A stretch of 64,000 nt of DNA, taken from contig NC_044923.1 of NCBI RefSeq assembly GCF_003576645.1, positions 2,405,254-2,469,253 on the forward strand, written 5' to 3'. Positions 24,159-36,302 of the stretch are shown here, one piece after another. Each line of letters begins with the position of its first letter. Within the stretch, counting starts at the first letter, position 1. A model generated the notes under the pieces. That model was not told the DNA's origin, did no database searches, and saw only the letters and a list, made by a program, of their open reading frames with translations. Position numbers and translations under genes: made by a program. The DNA comes from Ipomoea triloba (Eukaryota; Streptophyta; Magnoliopsida; Solanales; Convolvulaceae).

Positions 24159-27100
24159 ATGGCAGCTAAAAAATCTTTTGTTGTTTGGCATAAGGAACCA
24201 GAGCTCCTGGGACCAGCCAAGCCTACTCCCCAAGAAATAAAGGAATTATCAGACATAGATGACCAAAAAGGTCTGAGGTTCCATTTCTGCATGATCATGT
24301 TCTATAGGGCAAATCCCCTAATGAAAGCAAAGGACCCTGTGAAAGCCATTAGAGATGCATTAGCTGAAGCTCTTGTATGGTACTACCCTCTTGCAGGTCG
24401 GCTCATTCATGGCCCTAGGGATAAGTTGATGGTGGATTGTTGCGCTCAAGGGATTTCGTTCATCGAAGCGGATTGTAATTTCAGCTTGGAAGATCTTGGT
24501 GATGCCATTAAACCGCCATGTTTGTACTCCAAAGAGTTCTTGTATGAAGTGCCCGGCTCTTATGAGATTCTTGGTTGCCCATTGATGGTAGTTCAGGTAC
24601 TTTTGCTATTGCTTTAGCAGCTAAGCTAATCCATTAGTATTGGTGTTTTTTGTATCCATACAATTTAATTAAAAAAAAAAAAATTAAGGGTAGCCTTAGC
24701 GAAGTTGATCTGGTTGGGTGATCCCAATTAAGCTGGTCATGTTATTAACTTGGTAATGACAAGGTTTTAAATTAACCTAGCAGCCAATTGTCCTTCTTAG
24801 TTTAAGCAATTCAAGTCAACTATGCAAACAATCTAACAAATTATACTATGGACAATGGTCTACATTGCGACGTAGACCACAAATAAATGTTCGTTTTTAG
24901 AAATTAATGTTCTTTTAAAATTTATATTGATGGGATATGAGTAATCAAGTAATCAGTCAGTCTTGGCATTCGAAAGTAGTCGAACTCTACACTCGGACTC
25001 AACATCTGCTCGGGACTCGACCAGTCAACTGCAACGATAGAGGAAGGAATTGCATGACAACTATGTAATTATAGAAAGACAATCAAGATCAACTAACCTA
25101 TTATCCTTCTATTTCCTAAAATCATTTTTCAACCCTATTAATTACCCTATCTCACCATAAATACATAATTAATTAGCATGTAGATCCAAATTACCATAAA
25201 TCTTATATTCATTCTACTGTAAAAGACTCTAGTCAATCATAAGTACATGTACCTGACTACAAAAAGATAATGAATTTCGACTTGGCACCGCCCAAAAGGA
25301 GCCGCAGTTTTTGCCTTGAACTGTAAAAATCATTTGTTCCTTTATTTTTCTCTCGCATCATTTATATTCTACGGAGTATTTATTAAATCCGGTACTGTCT
25401 CGTATTTGATAAAACCAACTTATATTTTATTAAATTACAGGTTACGAGGTTGATTTGTGGAGGATTCGTGGTGGCTATACATGTAAACCATGTTCTTGCT
25501 GATGGATTAGGTTTATCACAATTTGTGAAGGCTGTGGGAGAGTTAGCGCAGGGCGCATCTTCACCTTCAACTAAACCTGTTTGGAAAAGAGAACTATTGA
25601 CTGCAAAACATCTTCCACTCCAAAAAACCTATGACCACACAGAATATGGTATTGTCGGCCATAACTCAACAATAGATCCCCACAACTTGGTTAGCCGTTC
25701 TTTCTTTTTTGGCCCCAAAGAGATGAAAGCCATGCGCCAAAAACTTCCACCACAGACTAAACCAACCTCAAAGTTCGACATGATTACAGCTTGCATATGG
25801 ATATGTCGAACCCGAGCCTTAGAGTTCGACGGCGACGAGACCGTCGGCGTCATATGCGCCATTAATGTACGAGACAAAGGTCCACCTGAGCTGCGCGACG
25901 GATACTATGGCAACGCGGTGGTGTTTCCGGCGGCGGTGGTAAAAGCTGGGAGGTTATTGTGCCTGTTTGGTAAAATAGTTACCTATCAATTAATTTTGAC
26001 TAATTTGACCATTGTTTGTTTTACTTGGTTAAAAAAATTAAGGATAAACTACAAATAAGCATTATATTATTTGGGAACAAGCAATTAGACCATCTAACTC
26101 AAATAATCCCTAAATAAGTCACTGAACTCAGAAAAAATAAAACAATTAAGTCACTGAAATCGAAAAAAAGAACAATTAACCCATTTCTAAAATTTTCGGC
26201 GACAACTTCAGACGCCAGTGACCATTTCCGGCGAGGGCGATCATTTCTGGTGAAGGCGGAAGTTGTCGCCGAAAATTTTAAAAATGGGTTAATTGCTCTT
26301 TTTCCAATTTCAGTGGTAATTGCTTTGTTTTTCATAGTTCAGTGGCTTATTTGGAGGTTTTTCGAGTTTGATGACCTAATTGCTTGTTTCCAAATATTAC
26401 TGAGGGCTTATTTGTATTTGGTTAATCAACTTTTTTATAATTTCAAAATGCTAAAATTAAAAAAACTGCTCAAAATAACTTTTTTTCAATTAATTTTTTT
26501 TTTTGAACAAAAAATTATACAGAGTAACTATCAAATAATTTATCAAATAACTTTCTACAATAGTTATCTTTATATCATCTAACTTAAGGGTGTGTTTGGT
26601 TGGTGGGTTTAGACATAAGGAATGGGTATGAAAGTGATTGTTTGTGTTTGGTTGGTAGGTTTTGTGAATGCTACTATGAGTTTGGAATACTCCATTAATG
26701 ACAAAACTCATACTCTTATTAAATAAGGTTTCATTTCCCTTCCTCATTTCTTCCCCAACTATTAATAATCATTCTCATTCCACCAAACTACCAAACATGT
26801 CAAATACTATCACCAAAACCCATTACCATTACCAAGTATTTGATACTCATTCCTATTCCGATTTTCATGTGCGAACCAAACACACCCTAACATTCATTTA
26901 CCAAACAGGGAGCCCATTAGAGTATGCGGTGGAGTTGATTGAGAAAGCGAAGAGTAGAGTGAGTGAAGAGTACGTTAGGTCGAAGGTTAACTTTATGGAT
27001 TCGAAGGGAAGGCCGCCATTGCTGAGGTCACGTAGCAGTATCATTGTTACCGATTTGTCGAGAATAGGGTTTGATGAAATGGATTTTGGATGGGGGAAAC

Positions 27101-27318
27101 CAGTGTATGGAGGGACCATGGATGGATCAGCATCCGCCACCGCTATTACTCATGCTCGCTACCGGAATAGCGACGGTGAGGACGCCGTGGTTGTGCCGGT
27201 TTTCTTGCCGGCGGCGGCCATGAAGAAGTTTGAAGAGGAAATGAAGAAATTCACAGCACTTGAGCCTTGTGAAGTTATAGAAATACCATCCAAATCATTT
27301 CTTAAACCTGCTTTATAA
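24159..27318 (+). CDS. BAHD acyltransferase A, benzyl-alcohol-benzoyltransferase-like
   Basis: Exons 24159-24596, 25441-25969 and 26909-27318 join in frame to 458 residues, a normal BAHD length. BAHD enzymes transfer acyl groups from acyl-CoA to alcohols or amines in the cytosol. Catalytic HVLAD (His163, Asp167) lies at the start of exon 2. GYYGN and the structural DFGWG (381-385) are present. Segments such as [11 protein letters not shown] and [10 protein letters not shown] match the clade of benzyl alcohol O-benzoyltransferase, HSR201 and methanol anthraniloyltransferase. Intron 1 is at the conserved phase-0 position after Val-Gln. Intron 2 is not ancestral: it coincides with a hAT-like MITE holding two nested MITEs. 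If intron 2 were unspliced, the protein would end before DFGWG. Acyl donor and acceptor are unknown. Confidence 0.85.
26045..26421. mobile_element. Foldback MITE nested in gene A intron 2
   Basis: Inverted arms share ACAAATAAG, TTATTTGG, CACTGAA and AATTTTCGGCGACAACTTC blocks around a GGCGA-rich centre. A related remnant lies near 37840. Ends are approximate. Confidence 0.65.
26588..26887. mobile_element. PIF/Harbinger (Tourist-like) MITE nested in gene A intron 2
   Basis: A 300 bp element with TIRs GGGTGTGTTTGGTT and AACCAAACACACCC and TAA on both sides (26585-26587 and 26888-26890), the Harbinger-type 3 bp target duplication. Confidence 0.8.
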
Positions 27319-27745
27319 ATCGGCAATTTATATGGTGGACCACGGTCACAATGCATTGTGCACCCTGTACTAAAATGTTAGGAGATAAGTTCTGTGTATT
27401 CTAGGTAATCGTTCTGTGTATTTCAGATAATCATTCTGTGTATCCTAGGCAACCGTTCTGTGTATTCATGTTAGTAAGACATGTCGTGATGTGTTTGTGC
27501 ATTCGAATGTTAAGAGGATGAGTTTTGTGTATTTTGTGTTAATATTCTATGTATCCTGGAACAAACGTTCTGTGTATTTTAGACAAAAATTTTGTGTATT
27601 CTAGATAAGAATTATGTGTATTATAGATAATGAATTTCCTGGAATCATTCGCGTCCGCGTTCACTAATATCGAAATGATATCGTTTCGGATCAAGGTCCA
27701 CAGTGCACTGTGGATCCTGGTCCACGATATAACGATTGTTATAAA
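27319..27745. repeat. GTGGACC-ended repeat with TTCTGTGTATT units
   Basis: GTGGACCACGGTC and CACTGTGGATCCTGGTCCAC blocks bracket about ten imperfect copies of a TTCTGTGTATTCTAGATAA-like unit. It directly follows gene A and probably overlaps its 3' transcribed end. Confidence 0.6.
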
Positions 27746-27934
27746 TCTGAGACATCAAAACCATTTCTTGAAAATTTTAAAAGCAATTTAATATGAGGGA
27801 AATGTTTTAGATGATGGTATCTAGAAACATGAGCCCATTGCCCATTGGGCCGGGGTAGCCTGCAATAGTGAAGATCAAATTTAAGGCCCCATTCTAGTTG
27901 TCTTGTAACCAATATCACCAAAATATAAGGTGAA

Positions 27935-28270
27935 CGCGGCAAATTATGCAATGGACCTGGGTACAACGTAGATCCGGATTCATGTTCACAATTTTAAAAT
28001 TGTATATTCATAATTTTAAAATCGTATATTCACAATTTTAGATTTCAATATACAAAATTACATATTCACAATTTTTGAACTCTATATTCGCAATCTTGTT
28101 ATCTAGATTAAAAAATTGTGTTATACTGTTGAATATAGAGTTATGAAATTGTGAACATAGAGTTATGTAATTATGAACATGGAGTTCTGTAATTGTGAAA
28201 ATGGAGTTCTAAAATTGTGAATATGGACCTGGGTCGCAAGATGGCCTGAGCCCAAGTTCATGGCATAACA
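27935..28270. repeat. GTGGACC-related repeat with TTCACAATTTT units
   Basis: Repeated TATATTCACAATTTTA and reverse-complement-like GAACATAGAGTTATG blocks lie between ATGGACCTGGGT ends. It has the same design as the copy to the left, with a different internal unit. Confidence 0.55.
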
Positions 28271-28489
28271 ACCGGGTGAACACAAAGTGGACTGACTCAA
28301 CTATTCCAGTCCGGCATCCACTGAACGAATCAGATCAACTTACCCTCAATGACTACTTAATTCTTCGCCAAAATTTTCTTGCAATCAAGCTCCGTAAACT
28401 GAATCAGAATATGCCTCGCGTCAATCGATCCTATATCCGCCGAGCCTGTGAGGGATCTTTCTTTCTTTGAAGTAATCGTTTTTCCCCGT

Positions 28490-28545
28490 TTTTATACCGT
28501 AGACCATGGTCCACAGAGCTTTGTGGACCATGGTCCGAAAACAAT
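28490..28545. repeat. Short palindromic GTGGACC element
   Basis: CCATGGTCCACAGA and TTTGTGGACCATGG form a near-perfect palindrome. It looks like the ends of the GTGGACC family without the interior. Confidence 0.6.
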
Positions 28546-28639
28546 ATCATTTCTTTAAGTAAGAAACGACAACCATTACATTTTAACAAATTTCATATTT
28601 TTTGTTTGTTCATAACAAAATGAAACTACAATGAAACTG

Positions 28640-28805
28640 TGTCATTTCTTTAGTACTATTGACTCTGTTACATTGTAGTATCTGTTCATATCTACTTTCT
28701 CCGTCAATATTGCCTCCACTGAGGCTCGAACCCACTCCCTCCTATGTGGGGTGCAACCGGGTGCCACTAGACAACAAGGTCTTTGGCCCTCGCTTCAATT
28801 CTTAA
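28640..28805 (-). repeat. tRNA-derived SINE (Au-like)
   Basis: On the minus strand it starts near AAGACCTTGTTGTCTAGTGG (box-A-like), has GGGTTCGAGCC (box B), and ends in an ATTGTAACAGAGTCAATAGT tail. The same tail recurs near 48490, at 52440-52570 and inside gene E. Confidence 0.65.
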
Positions 28806-28861
28806 AATAAATTTTCATTTTTTTTTTATTTAAATAAGCAAACAAAACGTTTAAGTTTATC

Positions 28862-29790
28862 AAAATTGGCTAAAGTGTCATCCCGCACCATGAACTGTAT
28901 TGGATTATTCATGCCACACCTTGAACTTTCATAAGGTCTATTTCGATACACAAACCATTAATCTTTTTTCATCTAGCACTTTTTACAGGTTACCTACAAG
29001 TTATAGGTAATCTATGCTGACTTGGACTTCTTTTCTCTTTTTTTTTTTCTTCTTTTTTTTAATTTTTTTTGTTTTCTTCTAAATCTTTTCCAGCACAACA
29101 ACCGGTACCGGAATCGTAAAATAATAATGAAAAAATTTCTTATATTTAAGCATTTAGCTACTGGCAGTAGCTAAATATATATATATAAATTATATTTAAC
29201 TACTTCCAGTAGGTAGTAGCCAAAATAAAAAAAAATAAAATTATAATATGGTTTTTATAATAACAAAACATATTATATATAATTATATATACTAAAAAAA
29301 AAAAAAAGAAATTCCGTTTGAATCGGAATCGGAACCAGAACCTTTATATAAGGTTCCGATTCTGGTTTGTGTAACCTTGGAACCGTGAACCGGCGGTTCG
29401 GAACCGGAACGAATCGCGGTCACCCCTAGGTAGGTCGTTGGTGGGCTCGGCGCATGCTACCGCAAGGGAGGGGAGGAGCAGTGGATTGTGGAGGGGCTGT
29501 GGTGATTTGGTCTAGTGAGCACTAGTCCGGCTTAAGGCATGGGGGAGGGGCAGCGTGAGGCGTTAATTTTTGGGGTTTACTTAAAAATTTTGGGTTGACT
29601 TAAAAAGAAGATCAAGATATGCTAATTACCTGTGCCATGTCATCATAGTAACCTGGTAACCTGTAAAAAATGCTAGATGAAAAAAAATTAATGGTTTGTG
29701 TATCGAAATGAACGTTGTGAAAGTTCAAGGTGCGGCATGAATAATCCAATATAGTTCGTGGTGCGGAATGACACTTTAGCCAAATTTTTA
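28862..29790. mobile_element. Long-TIR (MULE-like) element
   Basis: Roughly 190 bp inverted arms begin TTGGCTAAAGTGTCAT and end ATGACACTTTAGCCAA. The interior has poly-T, (TA)n and a GGAACC-rich palindromic patch that may be nested. No transposase coding; target duplication unclear. Confidence 0.65.
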
Positions 29791-29954
29791 ATTTATAGCT
29801 CAAACTTTCTTCAAATTTTAAAGGCGAAAATTCTATTTCATACCAATAAAAATATAATTTTATAATATAAAGAAAGTATGCCTCGTTTAAGAGATGACGA
29901 ATTTTTACCTCGTGAAAATTTAAAAATTTTCAAATTTATTTAATTAATTTATTT

Positions 29955-30255
29955 AGAGTACTTCTTTCACACACGGTGTGCACTATATCGAGTATGTCGA
30001 AGTGATGCTTTGTGCATTTTGATGTGTTTTGCACTTTGTGCTCATGTGCATTTTATGACGCGCATGTGCACTATAGCATATGCAACTTATGCTACCATTT
30101 GTGTGCACTCTTTCTATCCCTCGGTGTGTGTGTGTGTGTTATTTGTGCATTTGTGAACTTCATGTATCCCAAGTGTGCATTTTGTATTTTCAAAAGTGTG
30201 CACTTCATGTATCCCAAGTGTGCACTTCAGGTATCCTAAGTGTGCACTGCATTGT
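29955..30255. repeat. TGTGCACTT repeat cluster
   Basis: Many GTGCA units, including three of a TGTGCACTTCATGTATCCCA type, and a short GT microsatellite. Open frames here are repeat artefacts. Confidence 0.6.
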
Positions 30256-31560
30256 ATTGTGTCTTTAGTCTCGCCTAAGCAATGTTTCAATTAATTCAAA
30301 AGATTTAAAAACCATAACTGCATACACACTCAAATGAATTCAATTAATCACAAGTATTCCTGCATTGTATTGTGTCTTTCGTACGTACTTGATTACTAGT
30401 TATTTGAGTGTGTTGAGTGATTAATTCATTTGTACGACCTTCTATTTTTTTTTTTATATTTTTAATTAAACATATATAACATTTAGGTATGGAAATCATA
30501 TTTCATCCATTTGACCACCAGACCACTCTCGTGGCACGGCTTTATATCATTTTTAAGTAATTAATTTTGTCTAATTTAATCGTGATATCTTATATAAAAT
30601 TATACATGTATATGAATAAGAAAATTTTAAACTGTTAATCGACATCGGTGGTTGTAAAGCTTAGAATTACTCAAAGTAAATGGTAAATATTTAGAGTTTA
30701 TATCGGATACTATTAGAATATTATCCCAATTAATAATACAAACTTAAAATCTCTAAAATATTTTGGCTTGTATTTATTGTAATTAGCACCCATACTAATT
30801 GGCACCGTAAAGTTTTCATATATATAAACACACACACACAAAATGTTAACCACATTTTTTTTTTACAACATTTATGATTTTTAAAATGTTTTGTTTTAAA
30901 AGTTTAGTTCGAATTTTAAACGTGATGGCCTTGCGGCTTTAAATTTACATATACAGAGTTAATGTTATCTGATGTTTTCTGAGTACTGATTTTCAAGAGT
31001 CGGAGGAACCATGATATGGATGATCAATTTGAAAGTTAAAGACTAAACGTGGCAAAATCACTATACTCGGAGAACCTCATCAGACATTAACTTTGTTTTG
31101 TATATATAAGTCAATATAACTATACATACCAGTTTGTGTGAAAATGATAAATAGGCTTTATATAAGATAGTAAAATTCGTAAAATCAGTCTTGATTTTAT
31201 TGGAGGAAAATGAAAAGGAAGAAATAAAAACTGTGACTTAGCTCATATTTTTTTTAATGAACTAAAGTGTGTCATGTAAGTATGGAGTATAAAATGGGGT
31301 AGAATATAAGAGACTATATATTATTACTCTACTTTGTAAAGTCGTCGTGAACCGTAGACTTTTGAAATTAATTAGTCCATCATAAAAATAAAAACGTGTA
31401 AAGAATGTAAGTATATATGGTGAATAAGTAGTACTTCATAAAAACGTGTAAAGAATGTTAAGTGTATATATGGTGAATAAGTACAACATCTGTCCAAGGA
31501 TGTATGTGGTGAATAGGTAATTAGGTACTACATCTGTCCAAATATGTATGCTTGATCCAT
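30256..31560. other. Gene-free AT-rich DNA
   Basis: No gene recognised. A 50-60 bp local duplication containing AAAACGTGTAAAGAATGT lies near 31386-31480. Confidence 0.4.
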
Positions 31561-31567
31561 TGAACCT

Positions 31568-31975
31568 TAAGAGCATCCTTATCGACATAAGTTTTTTAGA
31601 GGATTATGTCATGTCATGTATAATAGATAAGAGAAGGATAGAGGAAATAAAGAAAAAACAAAAAACAAAGCAGCAGACAAGAAGCTCAGAGAAAGAGAAC
31701 CAAAAAAAAAATATAAAAGCTTCAATTTATACACCTAGCGGCGCGTGGATTCCACGTGCCAGCTAGGTGCACGGTAGGTGCGCGAAACGCGCACCTGCGT
31801 GTATAATGCAGTATATTCTTATCAGTTGTGGGGCCCACAATAAATCAATGTTTGCAGGAGTTTAAAATTGAATAAAAATCACCTCTCACACTAGATAGAA
31901 GCTCATTCATGGTTATTTAATATGACGACATTATCCTCTTAAAAACAATTGGTGGTGGAAGGGGATCCTTAGAAA
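31568..31975. mobile_element. MITE-like element with two GC-rich hairpins
   Basis: Outer arms match in inverted order (AAGAGCATCCTTAT with ATAAGTTTTTTAGAGGAT against its diverged complement near 31925-31972). Inside are two strong hairpins at 31732-31769 and 31774-31798. The 72-codon open frame over the left part is Lys/Gln-rich and unsupported. Confidence 0.5.
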
Positions 31976-32357
31976 ATATTTGTGTCTAGCATCTTGCCAT
32001 CCAGCTTACACTCTTCATCAGTAGAAATGTAGAATACACTCTACAATAGAATATGCATCAAAAAGGATAAATATGTAATTGATATGTTTTAAACTTTCGT
32101 CTTAAAAAAAAAATCATACCTAAATATGTCAGAATTTATTTTTCAGTGACATAAAGTGGTTTTCCCAAATGAAAGGTCATAAGTTGCGGTATTAACTCTT
32201 TGTGTTTCAGTAGTTTCAGAAAGTATATTTGAATAAATACTACCTATATATGAATAATTTAATTACTCACATTTTAAATTTTAATAAGGAAATTAAACTT
32301 CAACTACTTTCCTGGCTCCTAAAGTGTAGTTTCTAAGAAGTGAGTCATATACTTGCC

Positions 32358-32367
32358 TATATATATA
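32358..32367 (+). promoter_or_regulatory. TATA box of BAHD gene B
   Basis: TATATATATA lies about 70 bp upstream of the start codon. Confidence 0.5.
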
Positions 32368-32431
32368 CACACGAGAAACTGAAGCTGTATATATTACATA
32401 CAAGCATCAAGTCTGCTAATAATACTAGAAG

Positions 32432-34441
32432 ATGGCAGTAGAAAAAGCTTTTATTGTTTCACATAAGGAACCAGAGCTCCTGGGACCAGCCAAACCTACG
32501 CCCCAAGAAACAAAGGAATTATCAGACATAGATGACCAAAAAGGTCTGAGGTTCCATTTCTGCATGATTATGTTCTATAGGGCAAATCCCATCATGAAAG
32601 CAAAGGACCCTGTGGAAACCATTAGAGATGCAGTAGCTAAAGCCCTTGTATGGTACTACCCTCTTGCAGGTCGCCTCATTCAAGGCGCTAAGGATAAGTT
32701 CATGGTGGATTGTAGTGCTCAAGGGATTTCGTTTATCGAAGCAGATTGCAATTTCAGCTTGGAAGATCTTGGTGATGCTATTAAACCGCCATGTTTGTAT
32801 TCCAAAGAGTTTTTGTATGAAGTGCCTGGATCTGATGAAATGCTCGGTTGCCCCTTGATGATAGTTCAGGTATGTTTGCTTATGGTTTTTTCAGAAATCA
32901 GAAAACTTGCAGTCCATATCTGAGCTATTACCTTGTGTAAATTTGGTCCTAAACCACAAATCAAATTATTTGAGTTATTATATTACACTGTGTAAATCCA
33001 GCCTTGTGGTTCTAATCAGCAAAGAACCACAAATTAGATTATCTGAGTTATTACACGGTGTAAATCCAGCCTTGTGGTTCTAATCAGTAAAGAATCACAA
33101 ATTAAATTATCTGAGTTATTACACTCTGTAAATCCAGCCTTGTGGTTTTAATTAGCAAGGAACCACAAATCAGATTATCTGAGTTATTACACTGGGTAAA
33201 TCCAGCCTTGTGGTTCTAATCAGCAAAGAACCACAAATCAGATTATCTGAGTTATTACACTTGGTAAATCCAGCCTTGTGGTTCTAATCAGCAAAGAACC
33301 ACAAATCAGATTATCTGAATTATTACTCTGTGTAAATCCAGCCTTGTTGTTCTAATCAGCAAAGAACCACAACTCAGATTATCTTGTGTAAATCCAGTCT
33401 TGTGGTTCTAATCAGCAAAGAACCACAAATCAGATCAGCCTAGGCGGTTCTTAGCTGATCTCGGCTCAAACTAATAACTTAGTTTTTAATTTATATGTTA
33501 TAAAATTACAGGTTACGAGGTTGATTTGTGGAGGATTCGTGGTGGCTATACGTGTAAACCATGTTCTAACTGATGGATTAGGTTTATCACAATTTGTGAA
33601 AGCTGTGAGAGAATTAGCTCAAGGTGCATCTTCACCTTCAACTAAACCTATCTGGAATAGAGAATTATTGACTGCAAAAAATCTTCCATTCCAAATCACA
33701 TATCACCACCCTGAATATGGCGTTGTGAGCCACGAAAACGACCCAACAATGGACCACCAAAATTTGGTTTCTCACTCCTTCTTTTTTGGCCCCAAAGAGC
33801 TAAAAGCCATCCGCCGGAAACTCCCGCCGGAGGCTCGCCGGAGCTCAAAGTTCGACGTGATCACCGCCTGCATTTGGAGGTCTCGAACCCGGGCCTTGAA
33901 GGTGAAACGTGACGAGCAAGTAAGCATTGCATGCATGGTTAATATACGCAACAAAAGCCCCGTCCCGCTCCCGAACGGATATTACGGCAACGAAGCCATC
34001 ACGCCGGCGGCGGCGACGGACGCCGGAAGTTTATGCGAAAATCCGTTGGAGTATGCGGTGGAGTTGGTGGAGAAAGCTAAGGAGAAAGTGGACGAGGATT
34101 ATGTTAAATCGGTGGTTAATTTCATGGATTTGAAGGGGCGGCCGACGATTTTGAGGTCGGAGAGAAACTATGTTGTTTCGGATTCGTCGAAGTTGGGGTT
34201 TGATGGAGTGGATTTTGGGTGGGGGAAGCCGGTGTACGGCGGCACCATGGAGGGAGGATCCGGGAATAATAGCATTTATGCTCCTTACCGGAAAACCGAC
34301 GGAGAAGCCGGCGTTTTGGTGCCGGTTTTTCTGCCGCCGGCGGCGATGAAGAGGTTTGAAGTGGAGCTTGAAAAGTTGATAGCTATGGAGAGTGGTGAAT
34401 TTTTAGAGCCATCAAAACCATTTATTAATTCTGCTCTCTAA
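32432..34441 (+). CDS. BAHD acyltransferase B, benzyl-alcohol-benzoyltransferase-like
   Basis: Exons 32432-32869 and 33512-34441 give 455 residues. This is the simplest member, with only the conserved phase-0 intron after Val-Gln, and so shows the ancestral structure. HVLTD (His163, Asp167), NGYYGN and DFGWG (380-384) are intact, and the C-terminus has the usual [14 protein letters not shown]. Exon 1 is closest to gene A (shared [20 protein letters not shown]); exon 2 differs more from A, for example KVKRDEQVSIACMVN. Late exon 2 is notably GC-rich. The intron and the 3' flank each carry an expanded tandem repeat. It probably acts as an acyl-CoA-dependent alcohol acyltransferase, substrates unknown. 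Confidence 0.9.
32920..33443 (+). repeat. Intronic tandem repeat in gene B, about 8 units of 67 bp
   Basis: The unit contains GTAAATCCAGCCTTGTGGTT, CTAATCAGCAAAGAACCAC and AAATCAGATTATCTGAG. Gene C's intron 1 has a single copy (about 39980-40040) followed by the same GATCAGCCTAGG flank, so the array grew in B after duplication. Confidence 0.9.
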
Positions 34442-34960
34442 ACCAGCTTGATTAGTGTGAGAATCAACTTGATTGGTGTCAGTTGGCGTGTCCTCTTTTC
34501 CACCTGCCCAATGCAGACATAAATTAGGTGGCTTAATCAGCTTGATTGGTGTCAGTTGTCGTACCCTCTTTTCCTCTAACCCAATGCAGACATAAATTAG
34601 GTGGCTTAACCAGCTTGATGGTGTCAGTTGTCGTACCCTCTTTTCCTCTAACCCAATGTAGACATAAATTAGGTGGCTTAACCAGCTTTATGGTGTCAGT
34701 TGTCATACCCTCTTTTCCTCTAACCCAATGCAGACATAAATATAATTAGGTGGCTTAACCAGCTTGATTGGTGTCAGTTGCCGCCATACCCTCTTTTCCT
34801 CTAGCCCAATGCAGACATAAATTAGGTGACTTAACCAGCTTGATGGTGTCAGTTATCGTACCCTCTTTTCCTCTAGCCCAATGCAGACATAAATTAGGTG
34901 GCTTAACCATCTTTATTGATATGAGTGACTGTATACTCTTCTCCAGCCCAATGCAAACAT
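34442..34960 (+). repeat. Tandem repeat in the 3' flank of gene B, 6-7 units of about 74 bp
   Basis: Starts right after the stop codon. Each unit has GGTGTCAGTTG, TACCCTCTTTTCCTCTA, CCCAATGCAGACATAAATTA and GGTGGCTTAACCAGCTT. It probably forms much of the 3' untranslated region. Open frames on both strands are artefacts. Confidence 0.9.
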
Positions 34961-36300
34961 GAATGGGGTGCCCTCCAAAAGCCACCTACTTTCCCTTTGC
35001 TTATTTTGTTGTGTTTGGTAGAAACTACTGTAAACTTTAATGATAATGTTGGATCAATTAATGTATGTACTATAACTACCTACTTGCATTCTCCTAACAA
35101 AAAGCATTAACATCGTGTCATAAATGTCTTTTTTTTCTTTTTTTTTTTCCACTCGAGTAGCCGTGCGTCAACGCTCCATCGTGACATGCTTGGGTATAAA
35201 ATACAGATGATCAAATCAAACATTTTATTACACTAAAAATCATAATTACACCCTTTAACATGTTTAAATACGGTTTACGTATAATAACCTAGCCTATAAA
35301 TTATACATGAAAAGTATATATATAAAAGTTTAATTACTCAAAATAGTAATTTTTCAATTTTCAAATTTTTTTTTTTCAAATTTTCCAATTTTCTAAAAAA
35401 AATTTAAAAAAATTCTCTAGATAGTAAACTATTGTAAGTTTTTGGTATAACAATTGTGCAATACCCCTTGACTACCTTTTGAGGTGTTTATTGAATTATT
35501 GTTTCTTTGTTACCATAGATCCAGTGGATAACAGTTGAGTTGAATATGAAAAAAAAAATCTAACAACCAAGGTTGTCCTCCACCACTCATTTTTTGTGCT
35601 CTTCTGATCTTTTGAATCATCTGTCATTTCATGCATGAAAAAGTTGAAAACAACTGGACGTGCATGAAAAGTTAAAAACAACTCCACAATGAGTACAACA
35701 CTTCCGTTCAAATAATGTTTAGATCAGATCGATGACGTAATATTATTAAAAAGGAAAATGTTATGTTTACTCTTATTTCTACGGGTACGGTGGTGGTGGT
35801 AGTGATTGTGGTGTGACAGTGGTGTTCGCGGTGGCAGTGGTGGTGATTGTGTGGTTGTGCTGTGGTGGTGATGATTGTGGTGATGGTGGTAGTAATAATA
35901 ATCCAAAAACTAATTTTAAAAAGAAGATAGTGAAGAGAGATGTAAACAATATCTATTCATAATTACTACGGAAAAGACTCAAACTCACAACTTCCATATG
36001 AGGAAGCAACTTGATGCCACTGGCCCACGGGACGTCCATATATATACACACACTCGGACCCGTTGTTATACCGTGGACCATGGTCATGGCTGATACTGCA
36101 GTTGTGTTGAATTGATACTGTAGTTGTGTAGAAAGAGAACTGCAGTTGAACGGAACAGTGACCATTTCATCCGTCTAGAACTGCTGGCTAGCTTACTGTT
36201 ATTGATTTGAAAATTCCCATTCATATCTACCTGTTCCTACTTAATTGTTTTAACATACTTATGAATCATGGCAACACCAACATGCTTCGTTGAAGGCAAA
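34961..36300. other. Gene-free stretch with GTG-rich minisatellite
   Basis: A GGTGGTGGTAGTGATTGTGG-like low-complexity tract at about 35785-35895 gives a spurious His-rich minus frame. A partial GTGGACC palindrome lies near 36070. No gene seen. Confidence 0.45.
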
Positions 36301-36302
36301 AA

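Larger units (their letters stand above)
25962..26909 (+). mobile_element. hAT-like MITE acting as intron 2 of gene A
   Basis: Terminal inverted repeats CCTGTTTGGTAAA and TTTACCAAACAGG bound the insertion, and AATGCTAAAATTAAAAA-type subterminal sequence fits hAT MITEs. The left repeat supplies donor G/GTAAAA (exon ends 25969) and the right supplies acceptor CAAACAG/GG (exon starts 26909). Splicing restores the BAHD frame. The same element sits at the same codon in gene D. No target duplication is recognisable. Confidence 0.75.

Noticed and set aside
26698..27318. 206-codon frame as a separate gene starting inside gene A intron 2
   Set aside because: Its first 70 codons are MITE sequence; only the part from 26909 is BAHD coding and belongs to exon 3.
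28640..28805. tRNA gene on the minus strand
   Set aside because: Box A and B resemble a tRNA, but no cloverleaf forms and a SINE body and tail follow.
31548..31766. 72-codon Lys/Gln-rich frame
   Set aside because: It overlaps a MITE-like element and its composition follows the A-rich DNA.
35724..35906. His-rich minus-strand frame
   Set aside because: It is the translation of a GTG-rich minisatellite.
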